Assembly: GCA_905235855.1 (NCBI GenBank)
Contig: CAJONE010000004.1
Coordinates: forward strand, 48,700 to 112,699
Reading direction: 5' to 3'
Length of the DNA stretch: 64,000 nt
From: an uncultured Bacteroidales bacterium
Lineage (GTDB): Bacteria > Bacteroidota > Bacteroidia > Bacteroidales > P3
The position numbers and the translations under genes are program-made. Each line of letters starts with the position of its first letter. The stretch's first letter is position 1. Shown here in pieces: positions 32,778-42,914 of the stretch. The notes beneath the pieces were generated by a model that searched no databases, was not told the origin of the DNA, and saw only the letters and a program-made list of their open reading frames with translations.

Positions 32778-32898
32778 ATTTTTATGTTTTTTACTCTACG
32801 TCTGTTTACAAGAAAATGACAACTTGACCGATTTGACATGCATCATCATAGGACAACTCTCATCATTTTTTCTTAATATATTGCCAAACAACGGTTTG

Positions 32899-32906
32899 CA
32901 AAGATA
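32899..32906 (-). promoter_or_regulatory. TATCTTTG -7 element upstream of the RND efflux operon
   Basis: CAAAGATA on + (TATCTTTG on -), about 120 nt upstream of the adaptor start. Confidence 0.45.
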
Positions 32907-33285
32907 GAAAAAATTTATTTGTTTCTGTCTACATTTATTGTGTTCTTTTTTTTGCGTCTATATTCATTTGATTATCAGGTTAATAAGAATAGTATTGTAT
33001 TCAACCTGACTGTCAACTCATACGGTTATTGCAGCTTTTTGTGTCTTTTATGCCCAACTTTGGATTGTATGGCAGAGCAAAAAATCTTCGTTGCCGCGAG
33101 TTTGATGCAGCTATGGGGGTGCATAATGCAGCAAGGGTGCAGCGGTGCGCGCTGCCACATACTACGAATACAGGCAGCAGATATGCATAACGGCCAACAA
33201 ACGGCTGAAAGACAATCGTTTTTTTTTGCAGTGGTTTGAACGGTATGAAATAGCCGAAGGCGTAGACAGACCGGAAAAGAGAGGA

Positions 33286-33444
33286 CTACGAATGGTTGGC
33301 GTACAACACTGCCAAAAGCACGAAGAGCAAGGCAAGAAAGATGTAAAACGCGATGCTGCAGCCCTTTGGGGGCAGGGGGCGGTCTTTGCGACGGAAAAGA
33401 TGTCCCCAGTCGATAGGGGTGGGTTGTTGGTCGTGGTCACTCAT
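33286..33444 (-). CDS. 52-aa single-TM small protein (not in the supplied ORF track)
   Basis: Reverse complement from ATG 33444: MSDHDQQPTPIDWGHLFRRKDRPLPPKGCSIAFYIFLALLFVLLAVLYANHS*. Start overlaps the 3' end of the DedA gene by 8 nt. Confidence 0.65.
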   Translation of the reverse strand: MSDHDQQPTPIDWGHLFRRKDRPLPPKGCSIAFYIFLALLFVLLAVLYANHS

Positions 33445-34222
33445 GGTGTTTGTTTTTCTGAATTAAGATTCTTGCAACAAACCAAATTAGGGCGACGGCA
33501 AGGAGCAACAATATGACGATAGAGAGCTGGTGGCTGTAGCGTTCGATAACCGACGGGTCGGCAGCCTTGAAAGCAAGATAACCGATGAGCGCAAGAACGC
33601 TGTTCCAAAGTCCAGCGCCAATAAAGGTGAAAAGCGAGAAATAGAACAAGTTCATCTTGGCCAGTCCGGCAGGGATGGATATAAGCTGCCGCACAACTGG
33701 TATAAGCCTGCCTATAAGGGTGGAGAGACTGCCGTGTCGATTAAAATATTGCTCGGCACGGTCGAGTTTTTCGCGGTTGAGGAGCAAGAGGTGTCCGAAA
33801 CGGCTGTCGACTATCTTGTAGACAATGGGGCGTCCGAGCCATCGCGACAGAAAATAGTTGATATAGGCACCAAAAAGTGCGCCCAATGTGCCTATGAGAA
33901 CAATAAGCCAAACCTTCATACCACTGCGGCTTTGGGGGTTGCAGGCCACATATACGGCGGGCGGTATGACCACTTCTGACGGAAAGGGGATGAAAGAGCT
34001 TTCGACTGTCATAAGCGTGGCGACCGCGACATAGTTCATATTAGTGTCGTACCAGCGCAAAGCATCGGCCACAAACCCCCGCGAGGAACTGTCGACAGAG
34101 TGGACGCTCTCGGCAATGCCATGTTCAACTGTCCAGGAGGATGTGTCGACATAATCAGACTGGCACACAGTTACATTTGCGATTACTGTTATACTGACGA
34201 GCAATATGGCAAACGACTTCAT
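33437..34222 (-). CDS. DedA family membrane protein with N-terminal signal/extension
   Basis: 261 aa; ESSFIPFPSEVVIPPA, GALFGAYINYFLSRWLGRP, GRLIPVVRQLISIPAGLAKM. Confidence 0.9.
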   Translation of the reverse strand: MKSFAILLVSITVIANVTVCQSDYVDTSSWTVEHGIAESVHSVDSSSRGFVADALRWYDTNMNYVAVATLMTVESSFIPFPSEVVIPPAVYVACNPQSRSGMKVWLIVLIGTLGALFGAYINYFLSRWLGRPIVYKIVDSRFGHLLLLNREKLDRAEQYFNRHGSLSTLIGRLIPVVRQLISIPAGLAKMNLFYFSLFTFIGAGLWNSVLALIGYLAFKAADPSVIERYSHQLSIVILLLLAVALIWFVARILIQKNKHHE

Positions 34223-34260
34223 TGGTTATTAGTGATTGGTTATTAGTGATTAGTGACTGT
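34221..34260. repeat. Dispersed short repeat family A (TTAGTGATTGGT-type)
   Basis: ATTGGTTATTAGTGATTGGTTATTAGTGATTAGTGACTG; related copies at 15356-15373 and 43519-43565. Confidence 0.7.
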
Positions 34261-35650
34261 CGAGCATGGAAACTATTTCGTGGTCGTCGGCAATTTCGGG
34301 ACAAAGCATAAGCAGGTCGTATGGGTGGAATTGGGGGTCGGAGGTGCAGGCTCGAATGGCGTTGAACAGAAAATTGCGGTTTCCGGTTTTGAAATAGCAG
34401 ACGGCAAGGCGGAGGTTGAAAGCTGTCAAAGCGGACGAGTCGATAGAGCCTTTGTCGAGTACGATTATCGCATCGGCATAGCGCGAGCATCGCATAAGGA
34501 AATCGGCATATGACAGGAAGCATCCGTCGTTGACCTCGTCGAGATGCAGGGCGCACTGGTAAAGACTGTCGGCCTTGTCGATATTGCCAGCTGTCTCGTG
34601 CATGGAGGCGAGCTGAAGCATGTATGAGGAGGAACGCGGATTGACGGAGAGGGCGCGCTCGGACATTTCTATGGCGGTGAATATGTCGCCTGCATCGGCG
34701 TAGCACTGCCCCAATATCTGCCAGGCATCACCAAAGTAGGGGTCTTCGTGAACGGTTTTGCGGAAATAGACGATGGCGGCAGAGCTGTTGCCACTCTCCA
34801 TGTATATCATTCCCATGGAATAGTATACCCACGATTTGTCGTCGACATATTCGAGAGCCTCGTGCAAAGCGGAGACGGCCTTGCCCGGATTGCCGGCCCG
34901 ACGGTAGGCATCGGCGAGACAGAAGTAGGCCTGCACATTGGTTTTGTCGATGACCACCGAATATTCGTAGGCATCAATAGCCTGCTGCCAATTTTCGAGT
35001 CCCATGTTGGCGCGTCCGTAGGCGATCCAAGCGGGAAAGGAGTATGGGTGACGCTGGGTCTGGATGCGGAAGAAAGACTCAGCCTCCTGGTTGCGCCCCT
35101 GGTCCTCGAATATGCATTGCAGGTTGAACATAGAGCGTTCCTCGTCGGGATTTTGTTCGATGGCCTTCTTGTAGTAGAGCATAGCTTTGTCGATGTGGTC
35201 CATCTTGTAGTACTCGTCGGCGATATTGCCATAGATGGTGCCGAGTTCCACCCCGTCGGCAGAGGCGAGCTGATAGTATTGTATTGCTTTTTGAGGCTGG
35301 TCGAGCAGGCCATAGACAATTCCCAACGCATATTGCGCATCGGTGTTGCCAGGTTCGGTGCGCAGGATTTCTTTCAACAGCGTCAGAGCACTGTTGGGTT
35401 TCCCCTGGTTGGTATACATGTGCGCACGGCGCAACTTGAATTCATTCGACTTGGGATATAGCCTGTCTGCATATCGCAGCGCATCCTGCACCGAATCGAT
35501 ATCGTTGGTTTCAAGATAGAAATCTATCACCGTTTCGAGGATGTCCATGTCGATATATTTCAGGGTTCCGTCCTTGCTGAGCTGCTCGTAGTTGAGGACG
35601 GCTTTGCGGGTTTCGCTGTCGAAATTCTTGAATCTGTCGAGTTCCATCAA
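34250..35650 (-). CDS. Tetratricopeptide repeat protein
   Basis: 466 aa with repeated TPR-like helical pairs (e.g. ALGIVYGLLDQPQKAIQYYQLA, IADEYYKMDHIDKAMLYYKKAIEQNP). Confidence 0.88.
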   Translation of the reverse strand: MMELDRFKNFDSETRKAVLNYEQLSKDGTLKYIDMDILETVIDFYLETNDIDSVQDALRYADRLYPKSNEFKLRRAHMYTNQGKPNSALTLLKEILRTEPGNTDAQYALGIVYGLLDQPQKAIQYYQLASADGVELGTIYGNIADEYYKMDHIDKAMLYYKKAIEQNPDEERSMFNLQCIFEDQGRNQEAESFFRIQTQRHPYSFPAWIAYGRANMGLENWQQAIDAYEYSVVIDKTNVQAYFCLADAYRRAGNPGKAVSALHEALEYVDDKSWVYYSMGMIYMESGNSSAAIVYFRKTVHEDPYFGDAWQILGQCYADAGDIFTAIEMSERALSVNPRSSSYMLQLASMHETAGNIDKADSLYQCALHLDEVNDGCFLSYADFLMRCSRYADAIIVLDKGSIDSSALTAFNLRLAVCYFKTGNRNFLFNAIRACTSDPQFHPYDLLMLCPEIADDHEIVSMLDSH

Positions 35651-35671
35651 GATTTAGTTTTTAATTGAAGG

Positions 35672-38600
35672 TCAGAATGAGAACCTTATGGTTAAGCCAC
35701 CCTTGGTGGTTGAGTTGGGGTAAGCGTTTGAGATAAAGGGGGTGTTGATGTTGGTCTGGAAGAAGAGGCGGAGGGTCAAGGTAGTAGAGAGGGCATACTC
35801 GGCCGAAAGCTCGGCCATCCAGACTTTACTGCCCGACGAAATCTGGCTTACGTTCTGGTTAATTTTTCGTATTTCGGTTTTGTTGCTATTGTATGTGAGG
35901 TTAAACTGAAGAACTATGTCGCTCTTGATGTCCTTGCGCAGACGCCCCATCTTAATGTGAAGCTCAACATCCTTAATACGGTAGCCGGCTCCGAGGGTGA
36001 TACCGTTGCGCGAGGTCTCGGTCAGCTGGTTGTTGGCAAAGCTGAGGGCGAGTGTGCGGTTGCGCTGCATTGAGAAATTAACCTGAAAACTGTTGACCAT
36101 ATTCAAGGCCACTTTGATGAGGGGGTTGAACTGCTCGGTAATCTGTATGCCTTCCATGCTTAGTGGTGAAACGTAGTCGCCGGTGGGGTTAAGCACCGTC
36201 TCGGAGCCATAGTCGTAGCCCGCAAGCCCTGAAATGGCAGCATCGGTATAGAAATTGCCAACGGTGTAGGTGGACATGTACTTGTGGGAGATGGTGATAT
36301 TCGAAAACCACTTCTTGAGGAACTCAATTTTTCCGAGACCAGAATAGGTGATGCTCCAGTTTGGGAGCGGCATTTTGAGGAAGGGTGAAAACCCGTGTTT
36401 CGAAACGTCTTTGCCCATATATGTGGCAAGGAAACTTGTGAGCAGCACGGTCTGCTGGTTCGGACTGTAGCCCGCTGGGAACCTCTCACCGGTAACTGAA
36501 TCAAGGACGTAGCCCGAGGCATACGGATCAGGGTTGGCGGCAGCAAGCCTTTCGGCAACAATACGCCGGTTCTGAAGGAACTCGTTATACAGCTGGTCGG
36601 GCTTGCGAAATGCTGTGGCAATGGCCCATGCGGTGGTGGTGTAGCTGCCGCTGAACATGGGAGAAAGCGGGCCTTTGACAACATCCTCGACTGTATTGTA
36701 TTTGTAGTAGTATTCCTCGCGGCGCGAATAGTTCTCGGTGGCGGTGATGTCGATTTTCATGTGTCGAATGGGTTCGAGCGACGCCTGAAGAGAGAATATG
36801 CGATTGCCCGTTATCCAATGCGGCTGGTTGAGAAGACTGTCGGAACTGAGGAGGTCGTTTTTCAGCAGTTCCTCGGCCACATTCTCGGTCTTTCCCAAAA
36901 CGAACAGACCCGGAGCGCCAAAATTGCGCGGGTCAACACCCACAATGGTGGCCGTGCCCATAAAGCCTGGGATATGTCCACCTCCCGATTGGCTGTACTG
37001 CACATTGAGCGAACGCAAACCGGTTACGAAACGAAGCCCGAAATAGCCCACCTGCCTCCACCGCTCGGCCACTTCGGCCTTGTGGAGAGAGTCGGCCAAC
37101 GCTTTCGACACAGAGTCGTTTTGATCCATTCCGCGCTTCTTGTCGAGCTTGTTTTTTTCAGCATCTTTGTCTTTGCCCTTCTTGTTGCCGTTTTTCTTTG
37201 GTTGGGGGGGAGCCTGAGCCTTCTTGATCAACTTGAACTTGTTGTAGAGAGTCTGCATATTGGCCGAGGCGGTGGCGGTAAAAGTGGAAGCGTTTTCGAT
37301 CACGCTGCCCATCGACTTGAGAGCCTCGGTGGTGCCCTGGTAGCTGTAGTTGGTCCGATAGGTCAACGGCAGGCGCAGAAAGTCGAGATAGGGCAGTTTG
37401 CCGATAGGGATATCATAGCTCACCTGAAGTGTGTGCTGGTAGTTCTGCATCGTTCCGCCATGCAGCATGGAACGCCATATTGAGTCGGATGCCGACCGAG
37501 TCTCGATACGGCCAATCGGCTCGTCGATACGGGCGTTGGCATTGGCGTCATACTGCAGTTTGAGGTTGGTGGATATATCGTACTGGAATCCATAGTCGCG
37601 CCGCCATGTGAACTGCTTGAAATAGGTGGGTTTCATGATAATCAGAGCCTCGCTCTTGTTACGCAGCACGGTTTCCTCGAAGTCGCGGTAGATTTCGGTC
37701 GAGAAGGAAAGGTTCTTGGGCTGGTAGATAAGGTTGAATTCCTTGAATATCTTGAAGTTCTTGTTGTTGAACGCCTTTACCTTGGCAAAGGGACGGAACT
37801 GCTTCGGCTGCTGGATGGAATAGTTGTAGCTGAAGCCGCCGCGATGCTGGTTTTTCTTGTAGTGTTCGATGTCGTCGTCCGAGCTGCGTTCTCCGCTGTA
37901 GGCATAGCTGAAACTGAAGTTCTCGAAATCATAGAAATGGGGTTTCAGTGCAGCTTTGCCCACACGCTCCTTGCGGATGTTGGTAAGTGTCAGATTAGTG
38001 GTCTGCTTGCGCTGCTGCGTAATCCGCCTTATAGAGTCGCGTTCGGCTTGAGACTGGTAGGTTTTTATGTCTTTTTTGAGGAGCACATCCTCGTCGAGCG
38101 GATTGTATTCAGGGCTTCCTATTTCCTTGGCCCAGTCAACGTAAAGCGGTATGTGCATACCCCATTTTTCGGGCAGCATGCGTCCGATCTCGAAATCGAA
38201 GGTAGCCTGAAAATTTAGCCGGTTGACGAGTTCGGGGTCGGTTAGTTTGTCCTCCAGATTGCCGAAGCCCGACGAGGTGTAGGCGCCATAAAGCGAAAGG
38301 TTGCCAACGTCGGCCAGATTTGTGCGAGCCAGTGCCATGGCCGACCAGCCTCCCTTGTTGTTGTAGTCGCTAAGTCTCAACTCGTTAATCCAGACTATAG
38401 CACTACGCGACACCATCTCGGCCTCGGTGCCCCCCTTGGGATTGCGAACACCAATCATAATAACCCTCACTTTGCCAAGATTTGGACGCCCCAAAACCGA
38501 ATATTTCTTTCCATCGATATATTCGCTGTAGAGCATAGTCGAACTGTAGAGATCCTCGCCACTGCGAATGCTGCGGTTACGGTTGGTCTTAATGTCGGTG

Positions 38601-41600
38601 AGAGCCTGCAGGTCAATCTCGATGTTGTTCTCGGTGGGCCATATCGCGTAAGGGTCGTCGGCAGAGGTGCCCCAATCGGTGAACTTGAGGGGCATCTCGT
38701 ATTCGTAGTAGTTCTTGGTATAGTCGCTCCCGAGTCTTACAAAGAGTACAAGGTCGCCGTCGTTCATCACATCGGCCGCAAACTTTTTTTCGGCATGGGC
38801 ATACATCTTCAGCTTGCCGTAGTAGCGCAGATCGTAGGAGGTGTTGCGGTAGATGGCGCGCGCGTCGCCCGAGGCGAGGTCGGTGATGTCAAGACTCACG
38901 GCCTGTTCGTTGAGTTGCGTGTATGAAGAGCTGGTACTGTACCATTCCTCGCGTTCAATTCCAGGGGGCAGCACATAGGGTACTGGCTCGCGGCTTCCGT
39001 TTTCCTCTATGTTTACCGTGCCGAGGTTGAGGCTTGTAGTCTCGCCGTAGCCAGTGGGGTAATCGCCTGGCTGGAGCAGATCTTCGGTATACTTGCGCCA
39101 GGTGCCGTAGACCAGTTCGAGAGTGGCGAACCTGAGTATTACAGGCTCCTCGAAGTCCTTCATAAACATACGCATAAAACGGATTGACTGATAGCCGTTA
39201 ATCTTGCCCACCTTGCGTTGCGGCTCGCGGATTGGAATACGAAACTGGTACCATTTGCAGCTTGTGGTGGTGCCATTGGGGAGTTCTATGTCGCGCGCTT
39301 CCTGAATGTCGACAATATAGTTTTCGCCAATGTTCATGTGGGCGGGATCGATTTCGACCACATACTCATAGTAGTTTTCGGCATCGCTCAAGGTGTTGTC
39401 GCGGTTTATATCCTCGACGTTAGGAAGACTTGTGGCTGCTGTTGAATAGCTTTCGGGGCTGTCCTGATCGACCGATGAGTTGCCCTCGGGATTATTGTAG
39501 AACTTATATCGGTCGTTGATTTTCACATCGTTGTCATCGTATTCAGAGGAACGATAGTAGCGGAAATCGTCGCCCGAAGGGTCGCTTGAGGCATTTGCGT
39601 AAGCCTGCGACGAAGTGCCAAACAGCTCTCCCACCCTACTCACATAGTCGGCAAAGAACGACTGCTCGTCATTGATGCCGTGAGTGCTTGAGAGACCGTC
39701 ATATCCAATATCCTGATACTTGCGCGAGGAACTTTCGTTGTCGAAGGCGTTGACTACAGGTTGAGCATTTGGCACTCGACCCCAGATAGTGGTATCGACC
39801 CCGACCACCTGGTCGCTGGTGGGCAAACCGTTCTCAAAAGACTTACGACCGTCGCGCAGAATGTCCTCACTTATGTCGCCGAGGTTGATATACAGTTTTC
39901 CGCCCGTATGGTCGGGTTTCTCGATAAAGGGATCCATCAGCCAAAATTCGATAGTCTGGATGTTTTGTGTTTCGAAATCGGTATAGTCGAGTTCACGCAT
40001 AATACCACCCCAACGCGATTTCGGATCCAAGAGTTTGCCCTCTGAGTTCATACCTGCACTGTATTGAGTGGCATCGGTCTCGTAGTTGTAGGGGCCCTTT
40101 TCCTCGGGATAGTAGGCCATATTGAGTTCATATACCGTTGTCACCTCTCCGGCGGCGAGCTCCTTGTTGGGAAACACCTCCTGCTCCGCAATGCGACGGG
40201 CGTAGGGCCGCGACCGGTCGTCGGGATCGATATTGCGGGGCGAGTTGCTGCTGTAAAAGATGTTGTCGATTCGGTACCACGCCAGACGGGCGCGGTTGAA
40301 GCCGTAGGCAAGGCCGCTGCCGAGTTCGGTTTCGCGAAACAGAGGGTTCTCCGAGCCTGCGTCCTGCGGCGTGCTGGCCAGATGCCAGTAGTTTATGCCT
40401 TTGAGGTCGATAGAGCTTTCGGCACCCTCGAAGTCGTCGACATACGACACCTTGCCGTCCTCACTGCCAGTATTGGTCATACCAGGTATGAAATGGGCAA
40501 ACTCGGCTGTAAGGGTGAGGTTCGACGGTGCCTTGGTGCTGATGCCGGGCAAAAAGTCAACGAGTTTTGTAATCCAGGGCATCTCGGTCTTCCAATTGAA
40601 ATCTATACCCCATATAGTGTTGCTCGTGGGTTCCTCGCCGAAGTTGTTCTTCTGTGTCAGCGGCTTCTCGTAAAGGTTCATAATGGTGGCACCGAGGTTC
40701 AGCTCGGGCTGGAACTCATAGTTGAGGTGGAGACCCAACATGCGCTTGGTCATCATCGAGAACGAGTTGTTCTCGCTCGACACACTTATGGGCGTGCCGC
40801 TGCTCAAGATACTCTCGTTCACAATGCGGACAGTACCCATGGTGTAGTCGACCGTATAGTCTACATTCTCAATAAGCGGCACTCCGCCGGCCGTCACGGT
40901 CACACTTCCCGGCGCAACACTGTAGCCCAACGATATTTCGCCGCTGACTTTCGAAGTGAAATAGCCCTCAATATAGAACTTGTTTTTGTCGGCATACTGC
41001 TGCGCAAGGGTGCGTGTCATGGTGTAGAGCGAGTCGTAGCAGTATCGGTCGGCATACTCGCCGTTGCCGAGCAACTCACGCATATCCTTGCCGAAAGGCT
41101 CTACCAGCGGGAAGAAAATGCGTCCAGTGGTTGATTGGATGATGCCGCCACGGAAAGCAGCCGAGTCAAACCAGTCCATCACTCCGTCGGCATAATAGTA
41201 TTGTTTTGACGCATCCATACGGTCGAGACCGAGAAGTTCAATGAGCGGCACGCCCTCCTTCGGACCATCGACAAAGAAGCCCGTGCCGACACCACCGTTG
41301 GTTCCTTCATAGATAACGTTGAGGCGGAAGTTATCACGGCTTATCTGCGTGCTTTTCAAGAAATAGACGTTTTTCATCATCAGCCGCCACTTAGGATCCT
41401 TGGTGTCAATAGCTGTTCCCTTAAGGAGTTTCACAACGAGCGTGTTCGGGTCGTTCACACCATCGGTGGTCATTTCGCCAACCTGATAGACTGTGGTGTC
41501 GCCGATAACCTGATACTGGAAAGCGACTGCCAAAATCTGATCGTTGCTGAGGGGCTGACTGAGCGATATGAAACCGAGATCCTCGTTGAGTGTGTACTCG

Positions 41601-42820
41601 CTGCTGTTAAGCAGTCGTGCGCTCTCGATTTTCTCATAGTCGGACGAGGCGGCAAAACCTAACCCCTGCATATAGTTCGACACGTTGTTCACACTTCTTA
41701 TGGCCGAAAGGTTGACAAGCTGCATCATGTTGTTGGCACTGTTTCGTGGCAACTGCGACTGCGGACGGTTAGGGTCGCTCCACTGTCCGCGACCTACCAC
41801 GCCAGGGGCATTGGGGTTTGACTCGCCCAAGTCAGTGATGGCCAAAAGGTTGCGGTTTTGTGTCACCGCAGCACCGATATTGGTTCTCCACACCTCCACA
41901 CGAAGTATTTTCACTGGCGAGTTTACAACCGGCAGCGTCTGTAGCGACTTGTTGTACTGCTCGTAAAAATATTGCGAAAGGAAATAGTGACGGTTTTCCT
42001 CATATTCGTCGGCACGTATTTCGAACTCGCGGCTGCTGGCGCCACCCTTCACCTGCATGTTCTCGGTACTGGTTTCCTTTTCGCTTGCCACAGCGTCTAT
42101 TGTCAGTTTTCCAAATTTGAGCTTGGTATGGAATCCGAATAGCTGCTGGCTGCCTTTGATAAGGGTTGTGTTGAGAGGAAACGATATGTCGGCGGCTTCG
42201 AACAGCTGTATGATATCATCCTCCTTGCCTTCGTATTTCAGTTTTATCTTGTTTTCGAAGTCGAAAGTTGCCTGAGTGTTCCAGTTAATGTCGAAATTTA
42301 TGAGGTCGCCAATCTTTGCGTTGAGGCTTATCTGTATGTTCTCGTCGAAATCGAAAGTGGTGACGCTGCGTTTGTTAGCGTCGAGCTGCGGATCCTTGCG
42401 GTAATTGTTGACTACCTGGAAAGTGAGTTCGGCGCTTCCGCTTGGTGTTATCTTGATTTCGGGCTTTCCCAAAAGGCTTTCAAGTTTTCGGCTGATTTCC
42501 TTGAAACCCGGTATCTTGCTCAAAAAACCGCCCGACGACTCCGGTGCTTCCACCGTCTTGTTCGCATCGTGCCAGTAGTTGCGCATCAGCTGATCCATCT
42601 GCCAGTCCTGATATTCGTCGAAAGTCATATACTTCCGACCGAGCACCACATCGCCGACTTTGCGGACCTGAACATAGTCGCCTGTCTCGGGGTCGTATTC
42701 TACGGTAGTGGTTATAGCAGGTGGCACGTATTCGGCACCCATCTGACGCCAAGACGCTGAAACGCTGTCGGTTTGAGCCGATAGCCTCATTGACATCGAC
42801 GCAAGCATAGCGAACAACAA
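35672..42820 (-). CDS. sprA: T9SS outer-membrane translocon protein SprA/Sov
   Basis: 2382-aa ORF with signal peptide; size and features such as KIKLKYEGKEDDIIQLFEAADISFPLNTTLIKGSQQLFGFHTKLKFGKL and SYVDDFEGAESSIDL typical of SprA. Confidence 0.93.
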   Translation of the reverse strand: MLFAMLASMSMRLSAQTDSVSASWRQMGAEYVPPAITTTVEYDPETGDYVQVRKVGDVVLGRKYMTFDEYQDWQMDQLMRNYWHDANKTVEAPESSGGFLSKIPGFKEISRKLESLLGKPEIKITPSGSAELTFQVVNNYRKDPQLDANKRSVTTFDFDENIQISLNAKIGDLINFDINWNTQATFDFENKIKLKYEGKEDDIIQLFEAADISFPLNTTLIKGSQQLFGFHTKLKFGKLTIDAVASEKETSTENMQVKGGASSREFEIRADEYEENRHYFLSQYFYEQYNKSLQTLPVVNSPVKILRVEVWRTNIGAAVTQNRNLLAITDLGESNPNAPGVVGRGQWSDPNRPQSQLPRNSANNMMQLVNLSAIRSVNNVSNYMQGLGFAASSDYEKIESARLLNSSEYTLNEDLGFISLSQPLSNDQILAVAFQYQVIGDTTVYQVGEMTTDGVNDPNTLVVKLLKGTAIDTKDPKWRLMMKNVYFLKSTQISRDNFRLNVIYEGTNGGVGTGFFVDGPKEGVPLIELLGLDRMDASKQYYYADGVMDWFDSAAFRGGIIQSTTGRIFFPLVEPFGKDMRELLGNGEYADRYCYDSLYTMTRTLAQQYADKNKFYIEGYFTSKVSGEISLGYSVAPGSVTVTAGGVPLIENVDYTVDYTMGTVRIVNESILSSGTPISVSSENNSFSMMTKRMLGLHLNYEFQPELNLGATIMNLYEKPLTQKNNFGEEPTSNTIWGIDFNWKTEMPWITKLVDFLPGISTKAPSNLTLTAEFAHFIPGMTNTGSEDGKVSYVDDFEGAESSIDLKGINYWHLASTPQDAGSENPLFRETELGSGLAYGFNRARLAWYRIDNIFYSSNSPRNIDPDDRSRPYARRIAEQEVFPNKELAAGEVTTVYELNMAYYPEEKGPYNYETDATQYSAGMNSEGKLLDPKSRWGGIMRELDYTDFETQNIQTIEFWLMDPFIEKPDHTGGKLYINLGDISEDILRDGRKSFENGLPTSDQVVGVDTTIWGRVPNAQPVVNAFDNESSSRKYQDIGYDGLSSTHGINDEQSFFADYVSRVGELFGTSSQAYANASSDPSGDDFRYYRSSEYDDNDVKINDRYKFYNNPEGNSSVDQDSPESYSTAATSLPNVEDINRDNTLSDAENYYEYVVEIDPAHMNIGENYIVDIQEARDIELPNGTTTSCKWYQFRIPIREPQRKVGKINGYQSIRFMRMFMKDFEEPVILRFATLELVYGTWRKYTEDLLQPGDYPTGYGETTSLNLGTVNIEENGSREPVPYVLPPGIEREEWYSTSSSYTQLNEQAVSLDITDLASGDARAIYRNTSYDLRYYGKLKMYAHAEKKFAADVMNDGDLVLFVRLGSDYTKNYYEYEMPLKFTDWGTSADDPYAIWPTENNIEIDLQALTDIKTNRNRSIRSGEDLYSSTMLYSEYIDGKKYSVLGRPNLGKVRVIMIGVRNPKGGTEAEMVSRSAIVWINELRLSDYNNKGGWSAMALARTNLADVGNLSLYGAYTSSGFGNLEDKLTDPELVNRLNFQATFDFEIGRMLPEKWGMHIPLYVDWAKEIGSPEYNPLDEDVLLKKDIKTYQSQAERDSIRRITQQRKQTTNLTLTNIRKERVGKAALKPHFYDFENFSFSYAYSGERSSDDDIEHYKKNQHRGGFSYNYSIQQPKQFRPFAKVKAFNNKNFKIFKEFNLIYQPKNLSFSTEIYRDFEETVLRNKSEALIIMKPTYFKQFTWRRDYGFQYDISTNLKLQYDANANARIDEPIGRIETRSASDSIWRSMLHGGTMQNYQHTLQVSYDIPIGKLPYLDFLRLPLTYRTNYSYQGTTEALKSMGSVIENASTFTATASANMQTLYNKFKLIKKAQAPPQPKKNGNKKGKDKDAEKNKLDKKRGMDQNDSVSKALADSLHKAEVAERWRQVGYFGLRFVTGLRSLNVQYSQSGGGHIPGFMGTATIVGVDPRNFGAPGLFVLGKTENVAEELLKNDLLSSDSLLNQPHWITGNRIFSLQASLEPIRHMKIDITATENYSRREEYYYKYNTVEDVVKGPLSPMFSGSYTTTAWAIATAFRKPDQLYNEFLQNRRIVAERLAAANPDPYASGYVLDSVTGERFPAGYSPNQQTVLLTSFLATYMGKDVSKHGFSPFLKMPLPNWSITYSGLGKIEFLKKWFSNITISHKYMSTYTVGNFYTDAAISGLAGYDYGSETVLNPTGDYVSPLSMEGIQITEQFNPLIKVALNMVNSFQVNFSMQRNRTLALSFANNQLTETSRNGITLGAGYRIKDVELHIKMGRLRKDIKSDIVLQFNLTYNSNKTEIRKINQNVSQISSGSKVWMAELSAEYALSTTLTLRLFFQTNINTPFISNAYPNSTTKGGLTIRFSF

Positions 42821-42914
42821 AAGCCGGATATGTAAGGTTCTGCGGATAGTGCTTCTCTTTGTAAATTATATGGTTGGCGGTCTCTGCTGACTTTCAAACA
42901 CTCACTATTGATTT

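Noticed and set aside
33145-33516. Plus-strand ORF with EYRQQICITANKRLKDNRFFLQWFERYE
   Set aside because: Looked briefly like a gene remnant, but it overlaps the small minus-strand membrane ORF and has no recognisable family.
34748-35461. 237-aa plus-strand ORF
   Set aside because: Antisense shadow of the TPR gene, whose frame shows clear repeats.
40064-41134. 356-aa plus-strand ORF
   Set aside because: Antisense to sprA in a GC-rich region; low-complexity shadow translation with no recognisable domain.
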